The notes below the pieces were generated by a model. It was not told where the DNA came from. It searched no databases and worked only from the letters and a program-made list of their open reading frames with translations. From NCBI GenBank assembly GCA_045596625.1, contig JAZOCU010000026.1:16555-80554 (forward strand): a DNA stretch of 64,000 bases, in the 5' to 3' direction. The DNA is from Firm-04 sp045596625. Its GTDB lineage: Bacteria > Bacillota > Clostridia > Oscillospirales > Ruminococcaceae. Every line of letters begins with the position of its first letter. Position 1 is the stretch's first letter. This document shows, piece by piece, positions 50,636 to 60,054 of the stretch. Made by a program: the position numbers and the translations under genes.

Positions 50636-53557
50636 GTGAGAAACAAGACTACGGTACGATGGATGTCCGCAATGCTTGCTTCTGTGCTCGCAGTGAATTT
50701 TGTGCTGCCGGTGGTTTGCAGTGCGGCAGCGGATCCTGTGCAGCGGAACACTGCGGAAGATGATCAGCTTTATGAGCTGTATTATGAGCAGGAGATCAGT
50801 TACAGCGATTACTATGACAGTCATCTGAACGAACCTCGGCCCGTTCAGGAGATCGTTCTTGGCGGTGCCGATTACAAGACCGCTGAAAACGGCAGCTTTT
50901 CTGTCGGCTCTGCCGGCGAAGGCGCTGAGAAAAAGGATGGCGTATTGCTTTGGGAGAGTCCTGAGGGCAGTGTGAGCTATGAGATCAACGTGCCGGAAAC
51001 CGGTGTGTATTCCATGCAGCTTTCCTATTATGCTATGGAATCTCCTTCCAATGAGGTAGAGCTTTCTATGCTTTTGGATGGGGAATCTCCCTTTGAATCG
51101 GCATCCCGTATTTGTCTGAACAAGGTGTTTATCAATAAAACCGAGATCAAAACGGATTCCAGGGGCAATCAGGTGCGTCCGTCGCAGATCGAAAAGCCCA
51201 CATGGCAGACCGCCTTTGTCTACGATGAGGATGGTCTGTTCAATGATCCGCTGCAGATTTATCTGACAGCAGGTACGCATACGATCACCTTCAGCGGCAT
51301 CAAAGCCAATATTGCTTTGGAAACCATCCGATTCTGTCAGCCTGAGGGCGCTGCAGAGTATCAGGCACCTACCCAGGCTGAGCTGGATGCAACGCCCTCC
51401 ACACTCTATCGGTTAGAAGGCGAAAATGCCATTTATAAATCTTCCTCTACGCTGTATCCCGGCTATGATAACAACAGCTATACCGTATCTCCTTCCGATC
51501 CTGTAAAAATGGTATATAATACCATCGGCGGTGCCAACTGGGATCAGGCAGGACAAACGATCACTTGGGAGATCCCTGCGGATGCACTGACCGGTGATGG
51601 CTGGTATAAGATCGGTATCAAGGCTTGTCAGGATGTGATGCGCGGCTTCTATTCCAACCGCCGTGTGCTGATTGACGGTACTGTGCAGAACAGTGCGATG
51701 AATCAGATAAAATTCTATTATAGTACAGATTGGCAGCTGACGCCTGTTGCCACAGCGGACAACGATTATGTCTATGTGTATCTGACCGGCGGAGAATCTC
51801 ACACCATTACGCTGGAGGCGATGCCCGGTGAGATCGGGGAATCCATGCGCCGATTGGAAAGCGTTGTTGCGGATCTGAATGTGTGCTATAAGCAGATCCT
51901 CATGCTGACAGGCCCCAATCCCGATAAATATAACGATTATTATGTTGAAGAAAGTATCCCTACCTTGCTGGATGATTTCAAACGTCTTTCTGCTGCGCTG
52001 AAAGAGGCACAGCAGGGGATCGAAGCGTTATCCGGTACATTGGGCTCTGAGGCGGCTGCGTTGCAGAGAATGTATGTCATACTTGATAAATGCATCGCAA
52101 AGCCCAGCCGAATTCCCAATTATGTGCAGCAGATCAAGGATAATATCTCTACAATTTCCACCTTTATCTGCGATTACCGTGATCAGCCGCTGGAAATTGA
52201 TTATATCGAAATTGCTTCTGCAGATCGGGAATTTACATCACTCAAATCCAACTTTTTCAAGCAGCTTGTGTTCCAGTTCAAAGCATTCATCGGCTCCTTT
52301 ACCGAGGATTATACAACGCTTTCGGATATCGAAGCCGATGAAGAAGATGTGATCAATGTTTGGGTCAATCTGGGACGAGATCAGGCATTGGTGGTCAAGG
52401 AGCTTGTGGAAAATGAATTTGCACAGCAGCACCCCGATATTCCCGTTTCGGTGAATCTGGTGGTCGGCGGTGTGGTGGAAGCAACGCTTGCCGGAAAAGG
52501 ACCCGATGTGGCTTTGTTCCTCGGCGGCGAGTTCCCTGTGAACCTTGCTTGCCGCGGTCTGCTGGTGGATATGAAGCAGTTCCCTGATTTTGACGAGGTT
52601 ACCAAGGCATATCATCCCGATTCTACGGTGCTGTATGCATATGATAACGGCGTTTACGGCATGCCGCTGACTCAAAGCTGGACAATGCTCTTTTATCGTA
52701 CCGATATTCTCACGGAGCTTGGCTATACACAGCTTCCCCGCACATGGGATGACCTGATCGATATGCTGCCCGGTCTTCAGAGAAATCATCTGGGCGTGGG
52801 ACTGATCCTGCCGACGACCAACGTGGCAGCCGCCACCGAATCCGGCCATACCTTTGCAACGCTTGTACTGCAATCCGGTCTGAACTATTATAATGAGGAG
52901 CAGACCAAAACACAGTTCGATTCCGTCACTGCGATCCAGTGCTTTGAAAAATGGACGGATTTTTACAGCGATTATAAATTCACTCAGACTTATGATGCAT
53001 ACAGCTATTTCCGTACCGGACAGTATCCGATGGTCGTAGCAAATTACAGTTTCTATAATCAGCTTGCAGTCGCTGCACCCGAGATCAAAGGTTTGTGGGA
53101 TTTTACCGTCATGCCCGGTACGCTTGCCGAGGACGGTACCTTGAATCATGCATCCAATTCCGGCGGTTCCGGTGCTGTGATCTTTGATAAGGTCAAGAAC
53201 AAGGAGAATGCATGGACCTTCGTCAAATGGTTCTGTTCTGCTGATGTACAGACGGAATACGGCATGAATCTGGAGGGCCTGCTGGGTCAGATGGGACGCT
53301 ATGAGGCTGCAAATGTGGAGGCTCTGCAGCAGCTCAATTGGTCCAGTTCCGAGCTGGATGTGCTGCTGGCACAGTGGGAGGCACTGGATGAAATCCCGAT
53401 CCTGCCTTCTTCCTATGCTGTGACCCGCAACATTATGAATGCATTTCGTGAAACCGTTAACTCCAACGAAAATCCGCGCGATACGCTGATGTATTATAAC
53501 GGCGATATGAATGACGAGATCATGAGAAAACGTGAAAATCTCGGTCTCGAAAGCTGA
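50636..53557 (+). CDS. fused carbohydrate-binding and ABC solute-binding protein
   Basis: A 973-residue secreted protein. The GTG at 50636 is chosen for AAAGGCGG upstream and the signal peptide it opens (VRNKTTVRWMSAMLASVLAV to CSAAA). The N-terminal half contains two beta-sandwich galactose-binding-like/CBM regions, about residues 60-255 and 258-400, followed by a helical segment at about 400-560 (LLDDFKRLSAALKEAQQGIEAL). The C-terminal 400 residues are a family-1 solute-binding domain with VNVWVNLGRDQALVVKELV, GKGPDVALFLGGEFP and NGVYGMPLTQSW. There is no lipobox in the usual form. The fusion of binding modules to a receptor is unusual; it may hold polymeric ligand close to the transporter. 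First gene of the locus; two permease genes follow. Confidence 0.85.
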   Translation: MRNKTTVRWMSAMLASVLAVNFVLPVVCSAAADPVQRNTAEDDQLYELYYEQEISYSDYYDSHLNEPRPVQEIVLGGADYKTAENGSFSVGSAGEGAEKKDGVLLWESPEGSVSYEINVPETGVYSMQLSYYAMESPSNEVELSMLLDGESPFESASRICLNKVFINKTEIKTDSRGNQVRPSQIEKPTWQTAFVYDEDGLFNDPLQIYLTAGTHTITFSGIKANIALETIRFCQPEGAAEYQAPTQAELDATPSTLYRLEGENAIYKSSSTLYPGYDNNSYTVSPSDPVKMVYNTIGGANWDQAGQTITWEIPADALTGDGWYKIGIKACQDVMRGFYSNRRVLIDGTVQNSAMNQIKFYYSTDWQLTPVATADNDYVYVYLTGGESHTITLEAMPGEIGESMRRLESVVADLNVCYKQILMLTGPNPDKYNDYYVEESIPTLLDDFKRLSAALKEAQQGIEALSGTLGSEAAALQRMYVILDKCIAKPSRIPNYVQQIKDNISTISTFICDYRDQPLEIDYIEIASADREFTSLKSNFFKQLVFQFKAFIGSFTEDYTTLSDIEADEEDVINVWVNLGRDQALVVKELVENEFAQQHPDIPVSVNLVVGGVVEATLAGKGPDVALFLGGEFPVNLACRGLLVDMKQFPDFDEVTKAYHPDSTVLYAYDNGVYGMPLTQSWTMLFYRTDILTELGYTQLPRTWDDLIDMLPGLQRNHLGVGLILPTTNVAAATESGHTFATLVLQSGLNYYNEEQTKTQFDSVTAIQCFEKWTDFYSDYKFTQTYDAYSYFRTGQYPMVVANYSFYNQLAVAAPEIKGLWDFTVMPGTLAEDGTLNHASNSGGSGAVIFDKVKNKENAWTFVKWFCSADVQTEYGMNLEGLLGQMGRYEAANVEALQQLNWSSSELDVLLAQWEALDEIPILPSSYAVTRNIMNAFRETVNSNENPRDTLMYYNGDMNDEIMRKRENLGLES

Positions 53558-53613
53558 TGATCCTGAACTGATTAAAAAATGAATGCGTAAAGCGAAAAAA
53601 GGAGGATTCCCAT

Positions 53614-54552
53614 TTGGACAAGGAAGCAATTGGTGTGAAATCCAAAGCGGAACAGCGCAGATTGATCTGGCTGCAGATGAAGCAGAATAAGGAAGCCTAT
53701 CTGATGATGCTTCCCTTTATGCTGATGTTTTTAGCCTTCACGATCATTCCTGTTGTGATGTCATTGCCTATTGGTCTGACCGATTTTGATATGGTGCAGT
53801 ATCCGCCTACCTGGGTCGGACTCAGCAATTTCTATAATTTGTTTCTGAACGACAGTATTTTTGTCAAGGCGATCCGTGTTACATTGGTGTTTGCCATCTT
53901 CACCGGCCCGCTGAGCTATTTTCTGAGCTTTTTGCTGGCATGGCTGATCAATGAGCTGAATGCGACGCTCAAGGTTATTTTTACTTTGATCTTCTATGCG
54001 CCTTCCATGGCATCCGGTGTTTATGCCGTATGGCAGCTGATCTTCAGCGGTGACAGCTATGGCATTGCGAACTCCACGCTGATGAATCTGGGCATTACGA
54101 CCTCTGCGATCCAATGGCTGACGGATTCCAAATATATTCTGACCGTTGTGATCATCGTACAGCTCTGGGTCAGCATGGGTGCAGGCTTCCTTGCCATGCG
54201 TGCAGGATTCCAGAACATTGATCGCAGCCAGTATGAGGCAGGTGCCATCGAGGGAATCAAGAATCGCTGGCAGGAGCTGATCTACATCACAATTCCCGGC
54301 ATGGGACCTTCTCTGATGTTTGCGGCAGTCATGCAGATCGTTTCTGCTTTTACCGCCGATATCGTTGCAAGAAACCTCGTCGGCTTCCCGAGCACGGATT
54401 ATGCCGCTCATACCATCATGACGCACGCCTATGATTACGGCTGGGTGCGCTATGAGATGGGTTATGCCTCTGCAATCTGTATGGTGCTGTTTGTTGTAAT
54501 GTATCTGATCAACAAGCTCATCAGCAATCTGCTCGGCAAATATATGGACTAA
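53614..54552 (+). CDS. carbohydrate ABC transporter permease (LplB/MalF-type), pair 1
   Basis: A 312-residue inner-membrane permease with six helices and the EAA loop (YEAGAIEGIKNRWQELIYITIPGMG) that contacts the ATPase. It starts at TTG, eight bases after AAGGAGG. Works with the next permease. The ATPase is missing nearby. Confidence 0.93.
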   Translation: MDKEAIGVKSKAEQRRLIWLQMKQNKEAYLMMLPFMLMFLAFTIIPVVMSLPIGLTDFDMVQYPPTWVGLSNFYNLFLNDSIFVKAIRVTLVFAIFTGPLSYFLSFLLAWLINELNATLKVIFTLIFYAPSMASGVYAVWQLIFSGDSYGIANSTLMNLGITTSAIQWLTDSKYILTVVIIVQLWVSMGAGFLAMRAGFQNIDRSQYEAGAIEGIKNRWQELIYITIPGMGPSLMFAAVMQIVSAFTADIVARNLVGFPSTDYAAHTIMTHAYDYGWVRYEMGYASAICMVLFVVMYLINKLISNLLGKYMD

Positions 54553-54563
54553 GGAGGCAGAAG

Positions 54564-55436
54564 ATGAAGGATCCGAAAAAGCTCAAAGCATCCAACCGCA
54601 GAGCCGGACGTAAGATCGGCGGCACAATTGCCATCTTCCTCTTTCTGCTTCTGCTCGGTACATTCATGGTGCTGCCGATCTGGCTGATGATCGTGAATAG
54701 TATCAAGCCGGTCAATGAGATGTTTATTTTCCCACCAAAGTGGTATACGCTCAATCCGACACTGGATAATTTCAAGGATACCTATCGTGTGTTGAGTGCC
54801 ATGTGGGTGCCCTTCACCCGTTATGTCGCCAACAGTGTATTTGTCACAGTGGCTGTTACGGTATTGCAGTGTGTATTTGCTTCAATGGCGGCATTCTGTC
54901 TTTCCAAATGCAAATTCCCCGGCAACAAGCTGATCAATAATATTATCGTATTAGCCCTGCTCTATAACAGTAATGTAATTTATCTGATGCAATACATGGT
55001 TATGGCTGAGCTGAATATGATCAATACATATCGCGCATTGATCCTTCCGGCAGTGGCATCCTCTATGGGATTGTACCTCATGCGTCAGAGCATGACCTCG
55101 ATCCCCGATGCGATGATCGAGGCTGCCAAGGTGGATGGTGCCAATCTGTTTTCGATCTGCTGGCGCATCGTCATCCCCAATCAGAAGCCGGCACTGATGA
55201 CAATGGCGATCTTTGCGTTCCAGGGTGCATGGAATATCACCGGCGGTTCTTTGGTCTATGATGAAGCGCTCAAAACGCTGCCCACAGTGATCCAACAGGC
55301 AGCATCTGCCGGTATTTCCCGTCAAGGCGTTACGATGGCGGCGGCCGTCATCCTCTTTGTTCCGCCGGTTCTCTTCTTTATTCTGGCCCAGAGCCAGGTC
55401 ATGGAAACCATGGCGCATTCCGGCATTAAAGACTAA
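54564..55436 (+). CDS. carbohydrate ABC transporter permease (YtcP/MalG-type), pair 1
   Basis: A 290-residue permease with six helices and EAA loop EAAKVDGANLFSICWRIVIPN. It follows the first permease by 11 bases. N-terminal positively charged stretch KDPKKLKASNRRAGRKIGG. Partner of the preceding gene. Confidence 0.93.
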   Translation: MKDPKKLKASNRRAGRKIGGTIAIFLFLLLLGTFMVLPIWLMIVNSIKPVNEMFIFPPKWYTLNPTLDNFKDTYRVLSAMWVPFTRYVANSVFVTVAVTVLQCVFASMAAFCLSKCKFPGNKLINNIIVLALLYNSNVIYLMQYMVMAELNMINTYRALILPAVASSMGLYLMRQSMTSIPDAMIEAAKVDGANLFSICWRIVIPNQKPALMTMAIFAFQGAWNITGGSLVYDEALKTLPTVIQQAASAGISRQGVTMAAAVILFVPPVLFFILAQSQVMETMAHSGIKD

Positions 55437-55474
55437 GCTGCGGCGCATCAAAGGCAGAAAGGATGAGATCACTC

Positions 55475-57010
55475 TTGAAAAAACATTTGCTGCGGCAGAT
55501 CGCATCTGCCGGCTTGTGCGTTATCATGACGGCTTCGGCATTGGCATCTCCGGTACATGCCAATGAGCCGTATGATGTGTATAACTACAACTATCTGGGT
55601 GAAGCGGTGCCTTCACAGGCGGGATATCTGGCGGAACGTGCGGTATCCGGTCTGGATCTGGGCACCACAGCGTTCAAATCACCCAGCGACCTCTATAAGG
55701 ACGCTGACGATCAATTCTACATTGTGGATTCCGGCAACAACCGGATCCTGAAGGTCAATTCGGAATTTACAGAGATCATTGCGGAGCTGAGCACCTTTGC
55801 AATGCCTGATGGCTCCAAGACCTCTCTGAAGAATCCCAAGGGCGTTTATGTTTCTCCCGATACCGGCTTGCTGTATATTGCCGATAATGAGAACGGCCGT
55901 GCACTGGTTGTGGATCCTGCATCCAATGAAGTGAAAATGGAGATCGGCAAGCCGACCTCTACGGTTTACGATCAGCAGCTGACCTTCCTGCCGCAGAAAA
56001 TTCTCTGCGACAATGCGGGTAATATTTATATCGTGCTGAACAATACCACAAAGGGTGCGGCGATGTTTGATCGTAACGGTGAGTTTATCGGTTATTACGG
56101 TGCAAACAGCGTTGCAGCGACTGCTGAGGTCATTGCCAATCACTTCTGGAACGCCATTGCTTCTGAGGAAGAAAAGAAGCGTCGTGCCAGAAGTACGCCT
56201 ACCGCTTTCGACAACTTTGATATTGATACCGAAAAGGGCTTTATCTATACCTCTACGTCCTCCGGCAGCTCCAATACCGATATCGTAAAGAAGGTCAATC
56301 CGGAAGGCTATAATCTGTTTGGGCATATGTCCAATTATACATGGGGCGATCTGTTCTCCACATGGTACAGTGGTGTGACCTATAAAACCAAGATCGTGGA
56401 TATTGATATCGGTGATGACGGTTCTATCAATTGTCTGGATTCTACGACAGGCCGTGTGTTCCAGTATGATGAGGAAGCCGATCTGCTCTTTATTATGGGT
56501 ACCACCGGCGATATGGTCGGTGCATTCAATGCCGGCAGTGCTGCTGCGGTGGAGACAATGGGTGAAAACTGTGAGTCCATTTATGTGCTGGATTCCAGTA
56601 AAGGTACCGTAACGATTTTTGAACAGACGGTATTCGGAGAGATCGTGCACGATGCCACAGCCCTCTATAACGGCGGCTATTACGAGGAAGCCTTGGAGCC
56701 TTGGCTGGAGGTGCTCAAGCGCGATGGAAACTATCGCCGTGCTTATCTGGGTATTGCCAGCGCTTACTATAATATGGGCCGATATAAGGATGCCATGGAA
56801 TACGCCAAAAAGGCGGACGCATCCGGACGCTATAACAAGGCATTTGAACGGTATCGTTCCGAATTTCTGAAAGCAAATCTCACTTGGATCCTGATTGGTG
56901 TCGTTGTACTCTTGATCCTTTGGAAAGTGGGAAGCAGCTATTTGAAAAAACGGCGGAAAAAGGCATTGGATGCCGCAACGCCTACTCCTGTGCATCCGGA
57001 AGAAGAATAA
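55475..57010 (+). CDS. secreted NHL-propeller and TPR protein with C-terminal membrane anchor
   Basis: A 511-residue protein. The TTG at 55475 begins MKKHLLRQIASAGLCVIMTAS, with cleavage near PVHA; the ATG at 55463 abuts its ribosome site. About residues 50-390 contain NHL-type repeats (FYIVDSGNNRILKVNSEF, LLYIADNENGRALVVD) forming a propeller; about 395-470 contain TPR-like repeats (ALYNGGYYEEALEPWLEVLKRDGNYRRAYLGIASAYY). A C-terminal membrane helix (WILIGVVVLLILWKVG) and basic tail follow, so the domains face outside. Probably a partner-binding or glycan-contacting protein of the locus. Confidence 0.82.
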   Translation: MKKHLLRQIASAGLCVIMTASALASPVHANEPYDVYNYNYLGEAVPSQAGYLAERAVSGLDLGTTAFKSPSDLYKDADDQFYIVDSGNNRILKVNSEFTEIIAELSTFAMPDGSKTSLKNPKGVYVSPDTGLLYIADNENGRALVVDPASNEVKMEIGKPTSTVYDQQLTFLPQKILCDNAGNIYIVLNNTTKGAAMFDRNGEFIGYYGANSVAATAEVIANHFWNAIASEEEKKRRARSTPTAFDNFDIDTEKGFIYTSTSSGSSNTDIVKKVNPEGYNLFGHMSNYTWGDLFSTWYSGVTYKTKIVDIDIGDDGSINCLDSTTGRVFQYDEEADLLFIMGTTGDMVGAFNAGSAAAVETMGENCESIYVLDSSKGTVTIFEQTVFGEIVHDATALYNGGYYEEALEPWLEVLKRDGNYRRAYLGIASAYYNMGRYKDAMEYAKKADASGRYNKAFERYRSEFLKANLTWILIGVVVLLILWKVGSSYLKKRRKKALDAATPTPVHPEEE

Positions 57011-57025
57011 GGAGGTGCTTTCATT

Positions 57026-57655
57026 ATGTTGGATTTAACACAGCCCCAATTTGTCAAACATGCAATTTTCCATCCTTTTGAAGGCTTTGAGGACCTCCGC
57101 TGGAAAAAGGCAGGAAAGCTTTCTTATACCTTTATTATCATATTCGCATTATTCCTTGCCCTGATTGCTTATGATCGCTGGTGCGGATATCAGTTCCGTC
57201 CGCTGCCGGATGCTATGTTCAGTGTTGTGCCGTATATCATGCGGAGCGTGGTGTACTTTTTGGCGTGGGTATTGGGCAACTGGTCGGTGTGTACGCTGCT
57301 GGACGGCGAAGGCACGATGAAGAATATCTGCATTTACAGTTCGTATGCGTTGATCCCGTATATTGTATCTACCTTTGTCAACACTGTGCTTTCTCATATT
57401 CTGATCCGTGATGAAGGCGTATTCTTTACATCGGTTTATTACATTGGTCTGATCTGGACCGGTATGCTGTTGTTTTCTGCCATCAAGGCGGTGCATCAGT
57501 ATACCTTTACCAAAACCGTGATCGCTATCGTGCTGACATTGATTGCAATGCTGATCATCCTGTTTCTGGCAGTACTGATGCTCAGTCTGTTCCAGAAGGT
57601 TTATGTGTTCGTTTATTCTATCTATACCGAGATCCTGTATCGGGTACGAGTGTAA
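57026..57655 (+). CDS. Yip1 family membrane protein
   Basis: A 209-residue protein with about five membrane helices and the Yip1-like WVLGNWSVCTLLDGEGTMKNICIYSSYALIPYI. AAGGAGG lies before the ATG. Yip1 proteins have no settled bacterial role; the recurrent neighbourhood with ABC permeases suggests a structural or coupling role in this locus. Confidence 0.82.
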   Translation: MLDLTQPQFVKHAIFHPFEGFEDLRWKKAGKLSYTFIIIFALFLALIAYDRWCGYQFRPLPDAMFSVVPYIMRSVVYFLAWVLGNWSVCTLLDGEGTMKNICIYSSYALIPYIVSTFVNTVLSHILIRDEGVFFTSVYYIGLIWTGMLLFSAIKAVHQYTFTKTVIAIVLTLIAMLIILFLAVLMLSLFQKVYVFVYSIYTEILYRVRV

Positions 57656-57669
57656 AGGCGGTGAAGATA

Positions 57670-60054
57670 TTGCAAAAGCGGTTCAAACAAAAAAGAGCAC
57701 TTGTCTGTGTATTGGCTGCAGCGATGCTGCTGCCTGTATGTGTATCTTCCATGCCTGCATTGGCCGATACGGAAACAAATGCGGCGGTGGATTCTGCGGA
57801 TAACGATGCTGCTGCCGGAGAAGAGGATGATAATACTTGGATTGATCGTACCGAGGATGCAGTGTTCGAAAAGATGAAGCTTGTCGCTGAAAACGATCAG
57901 CTTGCCTTTTATGCATGGGATGAAGAAAAGGTCGATGAGGACAATGATGAAAAGCCGGAAGATGTTTTTGCCTTGATCAACAAGAAAAACGGCTATGTCT
58001 GGTGGTCATCTCCGATCAATGCTGCAGGCGATTCTATTGCAACGCCTGCGCTGGCAACCGAGCTTTGCTCGGCGTTGATCCTTCATGCTGCGCAGATCGA
58101 TGCCCGATCTGTTACCAAGGTACGTTCCGGCGATACCGGCAAGGTGGGAATTACTACCTCTGAGATCAAAAACGGAATTAAGGTGACCTATAATTTCCGT
58201 AAGGTGGGTATTAAAATCCCCGTTTCCTATGTGCTGGGTGAGGATTATCTTGAGGTGACCATTGATTCTTCTGATATTACTGAAAAATATGGCCCCGATG
58301 GGGATGATTCTCCGGTTCTGACGCATCAGATCGGTATGCTGAACGCCTTCGGTGCAGCAGATTCGGAAGAGGAAGGCTATTTTGTCATTCCCGATGGAAG
58401 CGGAGCGGTTATCAATTTCAATAATCAGAAATATAGTGCAAAAACATACAGTCAGCCGGTCTATGGCTCGGATGTGACAGCAGTTCCCAAGACCAAAGCC
58501 CCTGTTACCGAGGGTGTTTCTATGCCCATGTATGGTATTGTAAAGGGCGAAAATGCCATGCTTGCAGTCGCAACCTCCGGCGATGGCAACTGTACGATCA
58601 ATGCGGCAGTAAGCGGAACCGGTCAGTCTAACACCGAATACAACACTTGTTATTTCTCTTTTATTACACGCAGCAATGATGCTTATTATTTGGGCACAGA
58701 TCAGCTTAATCCTTTGGATGTGTATGAAAAAACAATGCAGCCTGTGACCATGCAGGTGCGCTATTATCCGTTGTGCGCTGAGGATGAGATCAATGAAAAT
58801 GGCGCAGAAACGCTGGATTATGTCGATATCGCAGCACGGTATCGTCAGTATCTCATGGAGGAAGAAGGCGTTTCCAAAAAGGCAGAAGCCAACACCTCCT
58901 ATTGCTATGTGGATGTGTATGGCGGCACGCTGAAGCAGCGGAATATTCTTGGATTCCCTGTGTTCATGAAAACCAGTATGACCAGCTATGAGGAAACACG
59001 GGAAATCTTAGAAAAGCTCAATACGGCAGGTGCTGAAAATCTGGTCGTATCTCTGAACAACTGGACCAATGCCGGCATCAGCGGCAAGGTGGATTTTAAG
59101 GCAAAAGCTTCCGGTACGCTGGGCGGAAAATCCGATTTTGTGAAGCTGACCGATTATATGGATGCCAACGGGATCCAATGGTATCCGACGGTCAACAATC
59201 ATGCCTATTATTCCGGCAGCGGATATTTCTCGCTGACCGATACCGCTGTGCGTGTATCCGGCTCGTTTGCCCGTATTGTGGACTATGAGCGTGCCTACGG
59301 CGTGCCCTATGGCGAGAAAAAGACCATGTCTCTGCTTTCGCCCACTACGTTTGCCGATTTGTATCAAAAGCTTGCGAAGAATTATAAGGCAGCAGGCTTC
59401 CAAAGTGTCAGCATCGGTGAGATGTCTACGCTGCTGTACGGTGATTACGGCAAAAAATCGGCAACTTCCCGTGAGCAGACTATGCAGATCATTCGCGACA
59501 GCCTTGGTTTGCTGCAAACAGAGGTCGGTGCGGTCCTTTCGCAGGATCCCAACGCTTATGTGCTGCCCTATACCACGACCATAACCGATGTTCCGCTTTA
59601 TTCCAGCGGCTTTGATGTGCTGGATGAGGATATTCCTTTGTATCAGATGGTGCTGCATGGTGTGCTGCCTTATTCCACAGAAGCGGTCAACGGCAGTGCT
59701 GATGCTGAACGTCTGGTCATGCTGGCACTGGCTTCCGGCAGCAATCTGCGGTTTGATATGTTGTATGCCGAAACCAGCGATCTCAAGGATACGGATTTCG
59801 ATATTTATTACTACGCCTATTACGATTACTGGATCGAGAGCGCTGCACAATATGACCGTTTTACTCGTGATATCCTGCAAAAGATCAGCGATTCTCATAT
59901 CATCAGCTATCAAAGAGAAGGCGATCTCATTACGACTGAATATGCCAATGGCGTCACGACAACGGTGAATTTGTCGGATTGTTCTGTGACCTGTGACGGC
60001 GAAACCCGTTATCTGCGTGATTATGTAGAGGAAGGAGATGTGGTTTTTGAATGA
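57670..60054 (+). CDS. DUF5696-type secreted protein
   Basis: A 794-residue secreted protein: signal peptide (KRFKQKRALVCVLAAAMLLPV, cleavage near PALA-DT), an acidic stretch to about residue 90, beta-rich domains with VWWSSPIN and FVIPDGSGAVINFNN, and a C-terminal half that resembles a TIM-barrel glycosidase fold (YGGTLKQRNILGFPVFMKT, GIQWYPTVNNHAY). The start is uncertain: a GTG at 57661 sits two bases after AAAGG, the TTG at 57670 has better spacing. It overlaps the next permease as ATGA. Family DUF5696 has no established activity; a glycan hydrolase or binding role is a guess. Confidence 0.75.
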   Translation: MQKRFKQKRALVCVLAAAMLLPVCVSSMPALADTETNAAVDSADNDAAAGEEDDNTWIDRTEDAVFEKMKLVAENDQLAFYAWDEEKVDEDNDEKPEDVFALINKKNGYVWWSSPINAAGDSIATPALATELCSALILHAAQIDARSVTKVRSGDTGKVGITTSEIKNGIKVTYNFRKVGIKIPVSYVLGEDYLEVTIDSSDITEKYGPDGDDSPVLTHQIGMLNAFGAADSEEEGYFVIPDGSGAVINFNNQKYSAKTYSQPVYGSDVTAVPKTKAPVTEGVSMPMYGIVKGENAMLAVATSGDGNCTINAAVSGTGQSNTEYNTCYFSFITRSNDAYYLGTDQLNPLDVYEKTMQPVTMQVRYYPLCAEDEINENGAETLDYVDIAARYRQYLMEEEGVSKKAEANTSYCYVDVYGGTLKQRNILGFPVFMKTSMTSYEETREILEKLNTAGAENLVVSLNNWTNAGISGKVDFKAKASGTLGGKSDFVKLTDYMDANGIQWYPTVNNHAYYSGSGYFSLTDTAVRVSGSFARIVDYERAYGVPYGEKKTMSLLSPTTFADLYQKLAKNYKAAGFQSVSIGEMSTLLYGDYGKKSATSREQTMQIIRDSLGLLQTEVGAVLSQDPNAYVLPYTTTITDVPLYSSGFDVLDEDIPLYQMVLHGVLPYSTEAVNGSADAERLVMLALASGSNLRFDMLYAETSDLKDTDFDIYYYAYYDYWIESAAQYDRFTRDILQKISDSHIISYQREGDLITTEYANGVTTTVNLSDCSVTCDGETRYLRDYVEEGDVVFE

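Noticed and set aside
52238..53629. Minus-strand open frame of over 460 codons opposite the CBM-receptor fusion
   Set aside because: No start signals or domain; shadow of the forward gene.
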